Shown: positions 10,001 through 15,788 of the stretch, one piece after another | How the letters are laid out: each line of letters starts with the position of its first letter | Numbering within the stretch: the stretch's first letter is position 1 | Position numbers and translations under genes: made by a program | Notes under the pieces: model-generated | The model's database searches: none | What the model saw: only the letters and a program-made list of their open reading frames with translations | What the model was told of the DNA's origin: nothing | DNA from: CAZFUY01 sp964522445 | GTDB lineage: Bacteria > Pseudomonadota > Gammaproteobacteria > SZUA-229 | Reading direction: 5' to 3' | Length of the DNA: 22,535 bases | Assembly: GCA_964522445.1 (NCBI GenBank) | Contig: CAZFUY010000045.1 | Location: 1 to 22,535, forward strand

Positions 10001-11628
10001 AAAGCAACACTGCCCTGCGAAATAAGCTGTATATTCCCGCCATTAGATAAACGCTCAGAAACATCTCGTCTAATCTCTGAATTAAGCAGGTCGGTTATAT
10101 CACCCAGTGCTGTACCAAACCGTGTATCAACCAGAATACGTTCATTCCTCAACTCACCTTCACGTTGCAGGGGAGCATCACGCAGGAAATTACCCGTTAG
10201 CTGTACTTCAAGTTGATTACGTTCCATTGCAAGCTGATTATCTGTTGTGCCAGATACATCGATAACGCTGCCTTTCTGCAGAGTAATACTGGCTTTGGCA
10301 GGTGTGCGTAAATTTCCTGTATCACCTGATATTTGAATGGCCGTATCTGATGGATTTATCACAGCATGAAGTATGACCTGGCCATTTTCTGCAACAATGG
10401 ATGAATCCTGTTTTAGTTCAATCATCCTGCCTGTAATTTCAACAGACGATTTTTTTTGCAACTGCGCATCGGGCACTAAAACAGCTTCTGTTGTATCGGG
10501 CCGTACTCTAATCTGACTGTTTTTACCCAGCTGGACATCTCCCGCCTCAGTGGCAACAGCATATTTTTTTAATCGTCTGGTAGTCTCTATTTCTGTTAGA
10601 TTAATACCCAGACTGAGTTCACTAAAGTTTGATAGACCTGTAGATTCCTTAAGCTCTTTTTGCATTGAATTATCAACAACAGACTGATCCTGAAAACTCA
10701 CGTTGTGACGCGCAAGCAATCTTATCGATCCATTTTCAGTCACTGAAGTGGTCGCCTCCAGAACACCATCCTGCTTAATAGCAAGACCTGCCAGAGTAAT
10801 ATTGCCACGCTCACCTAAAATGCGTCCTGCAACTCCATTGGTAATATTGCCATTATTTACAGTATCTGAAATATCGACTTCAACAAGAAAACCACGCAGA
10901 GCAGGATCAAGTGATGGTGTTAAATACACGCGATCATCACTGGCAGCCAGAATAGTCTGGCCACTGCGAGTATGTATATCTCCCTGATTAAAAATATTGG
11001 CTGCAAATATAAACACATTGCCACCATCCTGCGTTTCAATTAATGCACCCGACTGAATCTCAATATCACGATTCAAACCATCACTGAGAAAAGCAGGCTG
11101 TTGGCTATTAATAAAACTGGCTATATTAAATGTGCCATCATTTATGCTGGCAAACAAAGACTCTTCTGACATATTAAAATTAAGCGTAGATGCCAGTAAC
11201 GAATTAACATTAAAAACTGAATTAGGGCCAAATAAAAACCCATTTTCATTTAAAAGATAAAGACGACCATTGGCTTCAATGCGACCATCAATAACAGACT
11301 GGTTACCACCAACAATACGGTTAATAGAAATATGATTTTCACTCGGCATAATATATTGCAGAGACTGCCCCTGAGCAAGACCATAGCTATCCCACTCCAG
11401 ATAGGAACGCGCATTGGCAGTATTAATTACCGCACGATCTGCATTATTAGTGAAACCATTTACATTAATCCAGCGATTACTTATTCCCGTTTCAGTATTC
11501 ACTACACCTGCAGGTCTTAAGCCTTCTATTGCATTAACCTGAGCCGTGCCTGTAATAAACACCAATGTCGCCACAGATAAAATTTTACAGGATTTAATAA
11601 ATGTAAGACTAAATGGAAAGTTATTCAT
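1057..11628 (-). CDS. Giant two-partner-secretion exoprotein, filamentous haemagglutinin family (TpsA, 3523 aa)
   Basis: This is a secreted, surface-associated beta-helical exoprotein, probably an adhesin or matrix component, and the expected substrate of the adjacent TpsB. Residues 1-33 form a long Sec signal ending in AQVNA. Residues of about 34-300 are the TPS (haemagglutination activity) domain, with NENGFLFGPNS at 127-137, a variant of the usual NPNG motif. A very long array of GG-D-I/L-x-I-x-A rungs follows, typical of a right-handed beta-helix. Near the C-terminus a helical stretch (RESAQRAAREQ) leads into FATLFPGS, GGDITIWSNVGDVDAGRGAK and VIDAGDAGITTGG. These match the DUF3739 region of 'filamentous haemagglutinin family outer membrane protein' entries (recalled), spanning about residues 3120-3450. 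An acidic, Asn-rich tail ends the protein. The mature chain has a single cysteine (C2399). An RGD occurs at 1403-1405. No strong ribosome site precedes the ATG, but the signal peptide fits this start. The frame is intact throughout. The ligand is unknown. Confidence 0.93.
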   Translation of the reverse strand: MNNFPFSLTFIKSCKILSVATLVFITGTAQVNAIEGLRPAGVVNTETGISNRWINVNGFTNNADRAVINTANARSYLEWDSYGLAQGQSLQYIMPSENHISINRIVGGNQSVIDGRIEANGRLYLLNENGFLFGPNSVFNVNSLLASTLNFNMSEESLFASINDGTFNIASFINSQQPAFLSDGLNRDIEIQSGALIETQDGGNVFIFAANIFNQGDIHTRSGQTILAASDDRVYLTPSLDPALRGFLVEVDISDTVNNGNITNGVAGRILGERGNITLAGLAIKQDGVLEATTSVTENGSIRLLARHNVSFQDQSVVDNSMQKELKESTGLSNFSELSLGINLTEIETTRRLKKYAVATEAGDVQLGKNSQIRVRPDTTEAVLVPDAQLQKKSSVEITGRMIELKQDSSIVAENGQVILHAVINPSDTAIQISGDTGNLRTPAKASITLQKGSVIDVSGTTDNQLAMERNQLEVQLTGNFLRDAPLQREGELRNERILVDTRFGTALGDITDLLNSEIRRDVSERLSNGGNIQLISQGSVALNEKSQINIAAGSVTFNEGYVTTSQLVDINNNVIDVNDADPLNVYKGVYGTSSVSSSRWGQSQSWRVSGGGNTQFYDTYTQGQSGGLFNIMGHAVAANVNDVLIAGTVGDPLQRLAANRYSGGDFRLTLGGAVVAGKLAATQSIDIVAQRTQADIEQGQIDNYLSSGDGLWTLELDDDLLNSGVSHVSLSTSNGDITIAKDAQIKLASQGSFSAMARNIMLEGDISISSGDVALKVSPFRELPVSLSGVLKVNGRVDVGGSWTNDNPQLSSFDPGRALDLAGGSIKLSAKNNADLILTENSELAADGGGWLQSNGDLQVGDGGKITIAVSTDIQNESDIPEFRLKGAMHAYAAGKGGALNIMANRVRIADKFKQPAEAGELQLTSGFFSSNGFTQYTIKSNLDDLIVRSDAVIYPKVDSLVLNPGFNLRESSASLNSLTRIEQFAEEYLRPATSLNLLADQSGSGLTGLSALYGSGLNIESGANIQLDPGADLNLSAVRNLFMNGDIRAPGGDVNIALLAEASLPAYLADQAIWIAGNIDVSGTFIRDPINDLGLLMGTILDSGSIKITANSGYVIQDRASALNVSGQLFEIDYPSRMTGNAVLEYSATSMASDAGTLDVTAAEGVHLMGSLNGHAAAVSGAQGGRLAISLTPENRKDSDGDFADPARTTESRVIHIVQGQVPENKLLTVLNPGEKIDDSFIGEAWLSADKITDAGFDSLILRTNAKSNQVGVDIGRIEFHNNIDLTLGKEIQLLSSLIRGNGDIGDSVNLNAPYLLLGSDLLRGIESAAMVGVEASAGNARLNLSAGRGADTGLLDIVSESVIQGFKNVSLSSNGDIRLRGQRHNNLNLDQRLTGSLTTRGDLSLTANQVYATTMSQFDLSVSANPNGVLRINAGKGGSAVLSAGSQLTLNAPVIQQAGILKAPFGSILLNADEIILEPGSITSTSAENQLIPLGRLYREESWIYPVNVNDINNFISSVPDRRVVLQADDISYAEGSIVDISGGGDLYAWEFLPGIGGSVDNLLPENAEGAFAVIPGFSDYAPFDHFSWQGAGIDVGKQVHLQASNLLPEGDYTVLPARYALMPGAYLITPQKSTIYSQQRFTRPDGTPIVAGQMAVAGTSFQDDRYSAYLIETGDQVRLKSEYSETTATDFFTAEALRNNMPLPTLPADAGSLDILAGQNLDLAGAVRSDIGPGGRGSQVNIAGDHLRVVNVKDNAGGIELRVANLSNLNADSLLLGGVRERTDKGTKVTVSASQVDIEDMRDDPLTADVDESVSLQVADLILAATDAVTVHEGADIRATQPTAEQDRQLIVNGDGALLRVSNSSQVDITRKGNAVPASGALIIASGSVIEAGQSMLFDASINTQIDGQLVMKGGSLNLGASRISLGGVGATGLSLTENDFASLSLDELVLTSRSSVDLYGFNQSFDKLRINAAALDGYGTDASSLTAAELVLTNIGGFTADNTADFTHTGTGDLSLNAQSIGLEKGDFEIRGFKNLNMAAVNDLTMAANGSLKLDLSANAVIDAGRITALGGINYAIDAGNSTLTTLNSTTSTVTDRAIGAQLTIKAGQIVHGGFIDLASGDLNMQAEGSGAGGNLQLANGSVINMSGIERDFADSAVYSSGGMIKLVSKQGAVNMDSQAVINVSGGAGQSNAGAIGVSAIQGNINLSGQLIADHSKSGGRFVSDSNSISSLSVLNSALNTSGFTGKRHIRLRTGNIELAANDAIIAEDVLLQSDAGSVLIAGHINAAAEKGGRVQLAARDNIELSTGSLIDASAKSVDEDGGVVFMETKTGQIDLALGSVINVSGNEKGGSVHFRAPRTSGVDTVLGTADDDINISQIAAKIQGFDELTLEGCQAYDIADGNLAATDWAAPFSDASNFMDDSNIGNIFSRLNLSSVMSLAEQDKVHIRPGIEFTRSGDLTVSSAIDLLTQRYVVTRTDSNGDSYQYNEPGIISFVADGNLIVNRNISDGVELRTTYKNFASKQRESLPMQPAANEIQGLESWDYRFIAGHDNKASSVLSVVDKPESNNLSFTLANNTHIRTGTGNIDIIAANNISLGRNSAVYTVGRSTGRSSYDLQIKVWGFPSDTSEMFALPGVVYPDSGGDINLIAGGNIDAAPESQFVNDWLHRVGGDIYTGWGINIDSFNDGVAALGGGDIRIDSAGDISHLNISIPTTGKQVGEVSVLYQYGSPSGFSMDGPSVIEQRGSGDILLNSGGNLNHGVLYAGNGDIDVDVKGSIGDAEINSGLFILAEETRVNISAVGDVNFQGVANPSLLPMSRVQTGLLLTPDVFFSTYSELSNINLLSLGGDINLENRIDLEKSTYSTVLTKGRDDFARRYPANLSAIAMSGDINMGNKSNVGGGYGQFLSLMPAANGSLQLLAQDSISAIAIGSSDHTQLSMLDIDLASIPDIYNTVEQLDLPVFNRVDQALHADTPVHINDVEAARIVANQGDILSVDTSRGFRLDIPKQLEMRAGQDIVRMDLRIQHNNDENISLVEAGQDIRYSVGINAQDKFRRLQIAGPGELHVLAGRDIELSDQKGIRAIGNDINPALSDQGAKLYILAGLGDKGADLDGFTASYFSRDSLYADLLMDKMATADFDTALQAFNNLSDKEQRSFVLNAYFNELRESAQRAAREQSGKIDQNDSDRFGYSRGLDAFATLFPGSVLAVENKGTLREGESIQLDNGSSYVISASDIITTGGFDYIIPEKNLAYDGNVRLIASSIHGDDNGSDIAILVPGGFLNVGLAIEGVASDAGILTRGNGDINLFVHDDVSVNESRVQALNGGDITIWSNVGDVDAGRGAKSAFSAPTPRVVFGLDGIKLEYKVGPQGSGIQALTGNAVIAAVSGVIDAGDAGITTGGDLILATDTVLNAGQIEAGGDSVGVPADMGGVAVDLGSMDTSNSSGDGAKQTELIAQDASDQFGEASIAILRVEVIDLEEDGLDVIPDNSNEQSENNNDKNAANNPAELLETSMVIQH

Positions 11629-11866
11629 AAAGGCCGTTCTTCATATTGGTTATTTTGTATATTTTTTTCTGAAGCTGAGTGTTAGTTCATAAGCCATGTT
11701 TTACATGAACACACTTATTCAGAGCTTTGAAATTTTTACATGGATATATGACAATTGAATAACATTTATATGACAGATACACAGGGGACAATCACTATAT
11801 TTCAGCTAAAATCTGTACAGAAATAATTAAGATTTATGCATAAAAATAAATTATAAAAAACAGGAA
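11629..11866 (-). promoter_or_regulatory. Likely tpsA upstream control region
   Basis: This AT-rich non-coding stretch lies directly upstream of tpsA. It contains a nested dyad: GTTCAT (11685-11690) with ATGAAC (11705-11710), enclosing CATGT (11695-11699) with ACATG (11703-11707). Farther out there are two direct copies of ATATGACA (11746-11753 and 11768-11775) spaced 22 bp apart, about two helical turns. These look like possible regulator sites. I cannot assign a convincing -35/-10 pair, so the promoter itself is inferred from position: tpsA is separated from tpsB by 597 bp and probably needs its own start. Confidence 0.35.
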
Positions 11867-11997
11867 AAGACCTTTGCACAAACTCAACGACTATGGACTG
11901 AAAGTCCATAGCTTGCTACTGAGGACTAAAAGCCCTCTCTTAAATATAATACACTTCCACTTTAGAAAACCACTCTAAATTTTAATTAATCTGTAGC

Positions 11998-12062
11998 GTG
12001 GATCAAACATAGCGGGTCCACCGGTTTTGCTAATTCCTGTGGATCCGCTACGCTTGATCCAC
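11998..12062. repeat. 24-bp-arm palindromic dispersed repeat
   Basis: Arms at 11998-12021 and 12039-12062 both begin GTGGATC on their own 5' side and pair at 21 of 24 positions around a 17-bp centre. The core words GTGGATCAA, TAGCGG and TCCAC recall a common proteobacterial intergenic repeat. The repeat lies inside the copy-1 MITE-like element and next to the GGACACTCTG-family copy at 12065-12082. It could form a strong hairpin in a tpsB-tpsA read-through transcript. Confidence 0.65.
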
Positions 12063-12064
12063 CC

Positions 12065-12082
12065 TACTTAACCAGAGTGTCC
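12065..12082. repeat. Third GGACACTCTG-family repeat copy, upstream of tpsA
   Basis: The sequence TACTTAACCAGAGTGTCC is the reverse complement of 991-1008 with one mismatch in 18. It resembles 1040-1056 in direct orientation (14 of 17). The copies therefore sit on both sides of tpsA. Confidence 0.5.
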
Positions 12083-12189
12083 CTAGCTTACTGGAACAAT
12101 AAAATTATACCGGCTTTATCGTCACTCCTGCTCAAAAGCATACCAAAATGACAAAAAAATATTTCATGCAAAGCTCTCAGGGAAAAATA

Positions 12190-12213
12190 TTTTTTAGAAT
12201 ATTTTCTAAAAAA
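12190..12213 (-). terminator. AT-rich hairpin just after tpsB
   Basis: A perfect 10-bp inverted repeat, TTTTTTAGAA TATT TTCTAAAAAA, starts one base beyond the tpsB stop codon (12215-12217), and a further T-rich tract follows on the minus strand. The stem is almost free of G:C pairs, so it would be a weak terminator at best. It may allow partial read-through into tpsA or only stabilise the tpsB 3' end. Confidence 0.35.
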
Positions 12214-12214
12214 A

Positions 12215-13846
12215 TTAGAATTTTGCAGATACACTAAAGTGCAATAAGGGGTTACTAGAAAGATTATCCTGCCCCAGACCCTTCTGTGCTTTTGCATAAT
12301 AAAGACTCAGGTTTAGATTTTTTTTTGCCGCCATACCAAAGCCAACTCCCGTTCCAAGCAATTCATAACTGTCCTGAATATTGCCAGATGAATCGGTAGC
12401 AATCGAGTCATGAACATAAAGATTTGAAGCATCAACATAGACACTAAAAAATAAATTCTTTAGCCAGGATTTTTTTAATACAGGTCTATAATAAAGCTCA
12501 ATATTACCAATATAGCCATAGTCACCTAATGCAACTGACTCTGTATATCCACGGACACTTGCTACACCACCTGCACTCAATTGCTCATTACTTATAAGTG
12601 CCGACCCCGTATACTGACCTTTTAACGAATAATCTAAATACCAGTCTTTTGCCAAATTATGCTCATGCATAAGGCCAGCAGTAATATAAAAATAATTAGA
12701 ACCCGCAGCAAACCGCTTAAAATCAAATTCTTCATCTTTATTATTTAAACCACGAATACCAAAATTTGTAGAAAAATTATAATTGCTCAGACGGGTAGCT
12801 TTTTTTAATGACACATTATAACTTATTGTAAAGCCCACATAATCTATGGGTATAGGTACTTGCTGCTGATCACCTGCATTAGTAATAGTGACAAGTTCTT
12901 CAAATGATTTATAGTCCGCACCAAAAACCAGCACATGATTATTACCCTGTCTGCTTTGCAAAGAATGTACGCTGCGTAAACCCAGAGTTTTACCCGTACC
13001 CTGAACAAGAATGTCATCACTATCTGATGCAAAACCAACTCGGCTATCAGAATCCATTGCAAATATTGCAAGTTTTGACCGTCGCCCTGTTGGCAAACTA
13101 TATGACATACTCCATGTTGATACTTCATCAGTATTTTCAGGTGAAGTCATATAGGACAGTGACATGGCATGATGCTTCTGCCACAAGTTTTCATACCCTG
13201 CACTGATAGTGGCACGTGTTTCTGTGGTTAATGAACTGTAACGATTATTGGTTTCCACAAAAGCCCATACAGGCAACCGATCCTTTACTTTCATTTCCAT
13301 TTCCATAGTACCAGGATTTCTACCGGGACGAATAATTGGTGTAATACTTAAATAAGAATTTTTTCTATTCAAATTATCAATTTCTTCTCTTACCAGTTTC
13401 ATATTCAGTGGATAGCCTGGAGCCAATGAAGGTAATTCTTTTTTCATTTCACGACGAGAAAAATACTGGTTACCGGATATTTTTGTTCGATCTATTTTTC
13501 CTTCAATAACCTGTAGCTTAACAATGCCGCCAACAACATTCTGCTCAGGAATTTTTACAACAACAATTGGATAATCATATTGCTTATAAATATTTTGCAG
13601 ATGATCACGAGCCTGCTCAACTGTTTTTAGATTTTTTCCTGGCCCAAGATAAGGCGTAACCGCATTCTGAATTAAACTTTTATCAATCAGGGTATTTCCA
13701 TCAATAACATATTCCCAAATATCAAAAGTATTAATTCGCCTGCCTTCAGCAAACGCATTTGAATAAATTACTGATAACAGAATAATAATTATTTGAAGGG
13801 TTTTAGAATAAAATTTAATCATATTTAGGAAATATCTTATTGTCAT
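12215..13846 (-). CDS. Two-partner secretion outer-membrane transporter, ShlB/FhaC/HecB family (TpsB)
   Basis: This is an Omp85-superfamily beta-barrel that should recognise the TPS domain of the adjacent giant exoprotein in the periplasm and pass it through the outer membrane. Residues 1-33 form a signal peptide (IIIILLSVIYSNAFA). Two POTRA domains follow at about 38-118 (TVEQARDHLQNIYKQYDYPI, then LQVIEGKI) and 119-188. The barrel runs from about 190 to 543 and ends in SVSAKF, with a terminal aromatic residue as usual for outer-membrane proteins. The loop-6 signature VRGY lies at 431-434 in GGVASVRGYTES. The length (543 aa) is normal for the family. The first ATG has no clear ribosome site. 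A second ATG at codon 9 (13822) gives a more compact signal peptide and is a real alternative start. The gene order tpsB then tpsA is typical, but the 597-bp gap is unusually long. Confidence 0.95.
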   Translation of the reverse strand: MTIRYFLNMIKFYSKTLQIIIILLSVIYSNAFAEGRRINTFDIWEYVIDGNTLIDKSLIQNAVTPYLGPGKNLKTVEQARDHLQNIYKQYDYPIVVVKIPEQNVVGGIVKLQVIEGKIDRTKISGNQYFSRREMKKELPSLAPGYPLNMKLVREEIDNLNRKNSYLSITPIIRPGRNPGTMEMEMKVKDRLPVWAFVETNNRYSSLTTETRATISAGYENLWQKHHAMSLSYMTSPENTDEVSTWSMSYSLPTGRRSKLAIFAMDSDSRVGFASDSDDILVQGTGKTLGLRSVHSLQSRQGNNHVLVFGADYKSFEELVTITNAGDQQQVPIPIDYVGFTISYNVSLKKATRLSNYNFSTNFGIRGLNNKDEEFDFKRFAAGSNYFYITAGLMHEHNLAKDWYLDYSLKGQYTGSALISNEQLSAGGVASVRGYTESVALGDYGYIGNIELYYRPVLKKSWLKNLFFSVYVDASNLYVHDSIATDSSGNIQDSYELLGTGVGFGMAAKKNLNLSLYYAKAQKGLGQDNLSSNPLLHFSVSAKF

Positions 13847-13990
13847 AAACAGATAATGTTCTACAACAAAATATTTAATGGAACAAAATCTGAAGTGGCA
13901 TAAGTCTAGCCATATTTCATTTCATTTTTATGAAAAGTATTGTTAAATTTCTAATCAAAAAATAACAGAAAAACACAAAATATAAAAACA
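13847..13990 (-). promoter_or_regulatory. Probable tpsB upstream region
   Basis: This AT-rich spacer lies between the terminator of the upstream gene and tpsB. Because that terminator looks strong, the tpsB promoter should lie here, but I cannot pick a -35/-10 pair with confidence. The word TTTATGACAATAA overlaps the annotated start codon (13838-13850, minus strand) and recurs upstream of the PEP-CTERM gene at 16891-16903. No ORF is seen. Confidence 0.3.
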
Positions 13991-14020
13991 AAACAGCCAG
14001 CCCAAATGGGCTGGCTGTTT
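13991..14020 (-). terminator. Strong rho-independent terminator of the PstS-fold gene
   Basis: A perfect 13-bp inverted repeat, AAACAGCCAGCCC AAAT GGGCTGGCTGTTT, lies 29 bp past the stop codon. On the minus strand it is followed by a T-rich run (TGTTTTATATTTTG). It is G/C-rich in an AT-rich spacer. It should separate the PEP-CTERM/PstS-fold unit from tpsB, and the A tract on its other side could make it work in both directions. Confidence 0.85.
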
Positions 14021-14049
14021 GTGACATTGCATCACTTAGCTATGAACTA

Positions 14050-15714
14050 TTAGTTCATGAATGCAGGTGCAGCTGGATCAAATGCTGGAACCATGCAATT
14101 ATCAATATTGCCACCCGTTGAAGTATGCGAGAAAGCAGTAACAGGGTTACCGATCAGATCTATATTACCATTTGCATCTGTAATAGAGTGACCATTGCGA
14201 CTTACAGCCAGGTAACCACCTTGCCATGTATTGCCCGCATCACCATGAACAAACTTGGTATTCAGACCCGCCAGAGTTGCTGGAGAACCACCACTTGCAA
14301 CAATAGTATCAATCAAAGACTGTTGTTGAGCAGTTGGAACCTGAGCAGTCGTTGCATTAGTTGCCCACTGATAAGTAATTTCAACCCAGTCCCAGTACTT
14401 ACCAGATGCTGCATTTTCAAGCGTAGGCGCAAGACCATCGATCTTAACAAACTTGAAGCTGGCATCTTTCTTTTCAGTTGACTGAATGCCAACAGCCCAT
14501 AGTTTAGTCGCAGGACCTACACGAGTAGGAACACCTGTTTCACTTGGTGGGAAAGCAGGTGAAAGCGTACCATCTGCTTCAATAGAACCGTTATGACCTG
14601 TCTGGTTAGTACGGAACTCAAAGTCCTGTAAACATTCAGTCATATTGCCAGAACCTGAGTTCTGAGCAATAACGGGACCAGTCTGAGAACCTGTAGCACG
14701 TGCTGTTAATGCATTTGCTGTACATGGTGAATGCAGGAACTTAACCTGATTCTGTGTTTGAGTACCAGAAGTTGGCACACGACGACAAACAGTAACAGGG
14801 TTCTGATCAGCAGCATAGCTAGTACCCGCAGCAAATGAGAACAGGTCTGTTATTACACCTGTAGCCGCAGGAGTTACCTTAACCTGTGACCAGTTAGTAA
14901 CATTACCCGCCATGATATTGGCAACTAGCTCTTTACCCATAGTTGGCATACAGGCTTCTGTGTAATCACCAATTGTACATGTGGCATCAATTTCACCTTC
15001 CGCAATTTGAGCTGCCTGAAGTGCCTGATATAAAGAATCCGTTACAGGAACACCAAATACCAGTGCAGCCGCTGATTTTGAAACAAGACCGACATTTGAA
15101 GCATTCGTTGGGCTAAAGTTAGCAAATAATTCTGGATTAACATCAGAAACACCGACAACAGCCAGGTTATCAACAAATGTGGATGTACAGTCATATTCAG
15201 CAAAACCAATGCCTGGTGTTGCATTAACAACAGAACATTCAGCTGAACTAACAGGCATATACTGGTTAGGCTTTGAATTAGCATTAATGTTTTGATCAAC
15301 GATTGTATTAACACCCATACCTGAACCACCTGCAGACTGCTTGCGGAATTTAACACGTGCATCTGCAATATTGGCAGGAACCTGTGCCGCATCCAGAATA
15401 CAGCTATAAACCGATTGAGCTTTACCTGGCGCATTCAGCTTGCTAGTACCTGAATTACGATACATATCAAGAGAGGAATCTCCTACAGCACGTGTACCCG
15501 CAACAACTTCAGGGTCGCCCGTAACATAGCTACGACACAGGCTACCAAGTAATATACGAATGCCTTTGTCCTGTGCGCTTGCACCTGACATATGCATGGT
15601 GAAATCTATCAGGCCATTTGCTACAGTCGCATCAGCTGGAAGGGCCTGAACACTTGTGCTCATACCCGCACTTAACAACGCAGCTGAAACTGCAAAAGTA
15701 ATTTTCTTTAACAT
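14050..15714 (-). CDS. Exported PstS-fold (periplasmic-binding-protein-like) protein, 554 aa
   Basis: This is a predicted secreted or periplasmic protein with a type-2 periplasmic-binding-protein fold of the PstS kind. The signal peptide is residues 1-24 (ends STSVQA). PstS-like landmarks follow in order: SGASA (43-47), GGSGMGVNTI (129-138), GVSDVNP (188-194), NIMAGNVTNWSQV (266-278) and CRRVPTSGTQ (310-319). In PstS the equivalent GAS, SGGG, SD and SGT segments contact the oxyanion, but the resemblance here is by eye. At 554 aa it is much longer than ordinary PstS (about 320-350 aa). The mature part has ten cysteines, suggesting disulfides in an exported protein. The start is supported by GGGAAAA upstream of ATG. 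No pstCAB genes are near. It follows the PEP-CTERM gene by 74 bp and probably shares its transcript. The ligand is unknown, and an adhesin or extracellular role is possible. Confidence 0.7.
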   Translation of the reverse strand: MLKKITFAVSAALLSAGMSTSVQALPADATVANGLIDFTMHMSGASAQDKGIRILLGSLCRSYVTGDPEVVAGTRAVGDSSLDMYRNSGTSKLNAPGKAQSVYSCILDAAQVPANIADARVKFRKQSAGGSGMGVNTIVDQNINANSKPNQYMPVSSAECSVVNATPGIGFAEYDCTSTFVDNLAVVGVSDVNPELFANFSPTNASNVGLVSKSAAALVFGVPVTDSLYQALQAAQIAEGEIDATCTIGDYTEACMPTMGKELVANIMAGNVTNWSQVKVTPAATGVITDLFSFAAGTSYAADQNPVTVCRRVPTSGTQTQNQVKFLHSPCTANALTARATGSQTGPVIAQNSGSGNMTECLQDFEFRTNQTGHNGSIEADGTLSPAFPPSETGVPTRVGPATKLWAVGIQSTEKKDASFKFVKIDGLAPTLENAASGKYWDWVEITYQWATNATTAQVPTAQQQSLIDTIVASGGSPATLAGLNTKFVHGDAGNTWQGGYLAVSRNGHSITDANGNIDLIGNPVTAFSHTSTGGNIDNCMVPAFDPAAPAFMN

Positions 15715-15754
15715 TGTAATTTTCCCATATTTAATAAAAATCTATTTTAAAAAC

Positions 15755-15780
15755 GGACACCCTGAAAATGCAGGGCATCC
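15755..15780 (-). terminator. Hairpin with T tract between PEP-CTERM and PstS-fold genes
   Basis: On the minus strand GGATGCCCTG, then CATTTT, then CAGGGTGTCC form an imperfect hairpin (5 bp, a two-base mismatch, then 3 bp), followed by GTTTTTAAAAT. It begins eight bases after the PEP-CTERM stop codon. It may be a partial terminator giving more PEP-CTERM transcript than PstS-fold transcript, or a simple terminator. Confidence 0.55.
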
Positions 15781-15788
15781 ATAAATAA

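Larger units (their letters stand above)
11867..12178. mobile_element. MITE-like composite element between tpsB and tpsA (copy 1)
   Basis: The left end AAGACCTTTGCAC (from 11867) and the right end TGCAAAGCTCTC (to 12178) are imperfect terminal inverted repeats of the type GAGA(C/G)CTTTGCA. The last ~55 bp (CTCAAAAGCATACC, then ATGAC, then ATTTCATGCAAAG) closely match the right end of the element at 16967-17126. The flanks AGGAA and AGGGA are a near match to a 5-bp target duplication. Inside sit a 9-bp hairpin (CTATGGACT GAA AGTCCATAG, 11891-11911) and the larger palindrome at 11998-12062, so the element is longer than copy 2 and appears composite. It has no transposase gene. The ends recall IS5-type terminal repeats (from memory). 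Confidence 0.5.

Noticed and set aside
1057..11628. CRISPR-like or satellite DNA from the repetitive look of tpsA
   Set aside because: The repetition is at the protein level (beta-helix rungs). No regularly spaced identical DNA repeats are present.
12088..12297. 69-codon minus-strand frame overlapping the tpsB 3' end
   Set aside because: It runs through the MITE-like repeat and out of frame over tpsB. It has no credible start or homology.
15042..15434. 130-codon minus-strand frame within the PstS-fold gene
   Set aside because: It is an out-of-frame L/V/Q-rich shadow of a clearly coding, signal-peptide-bearing frame.
14050..15714. Annotation as a true phosphate ABC transporter component PstS
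   Set aside because: There are no pstC, pstA, pstB or phoU neighbours, and the protein is much longer and cysteine-rich. Only the fold-level resemblance is supported.
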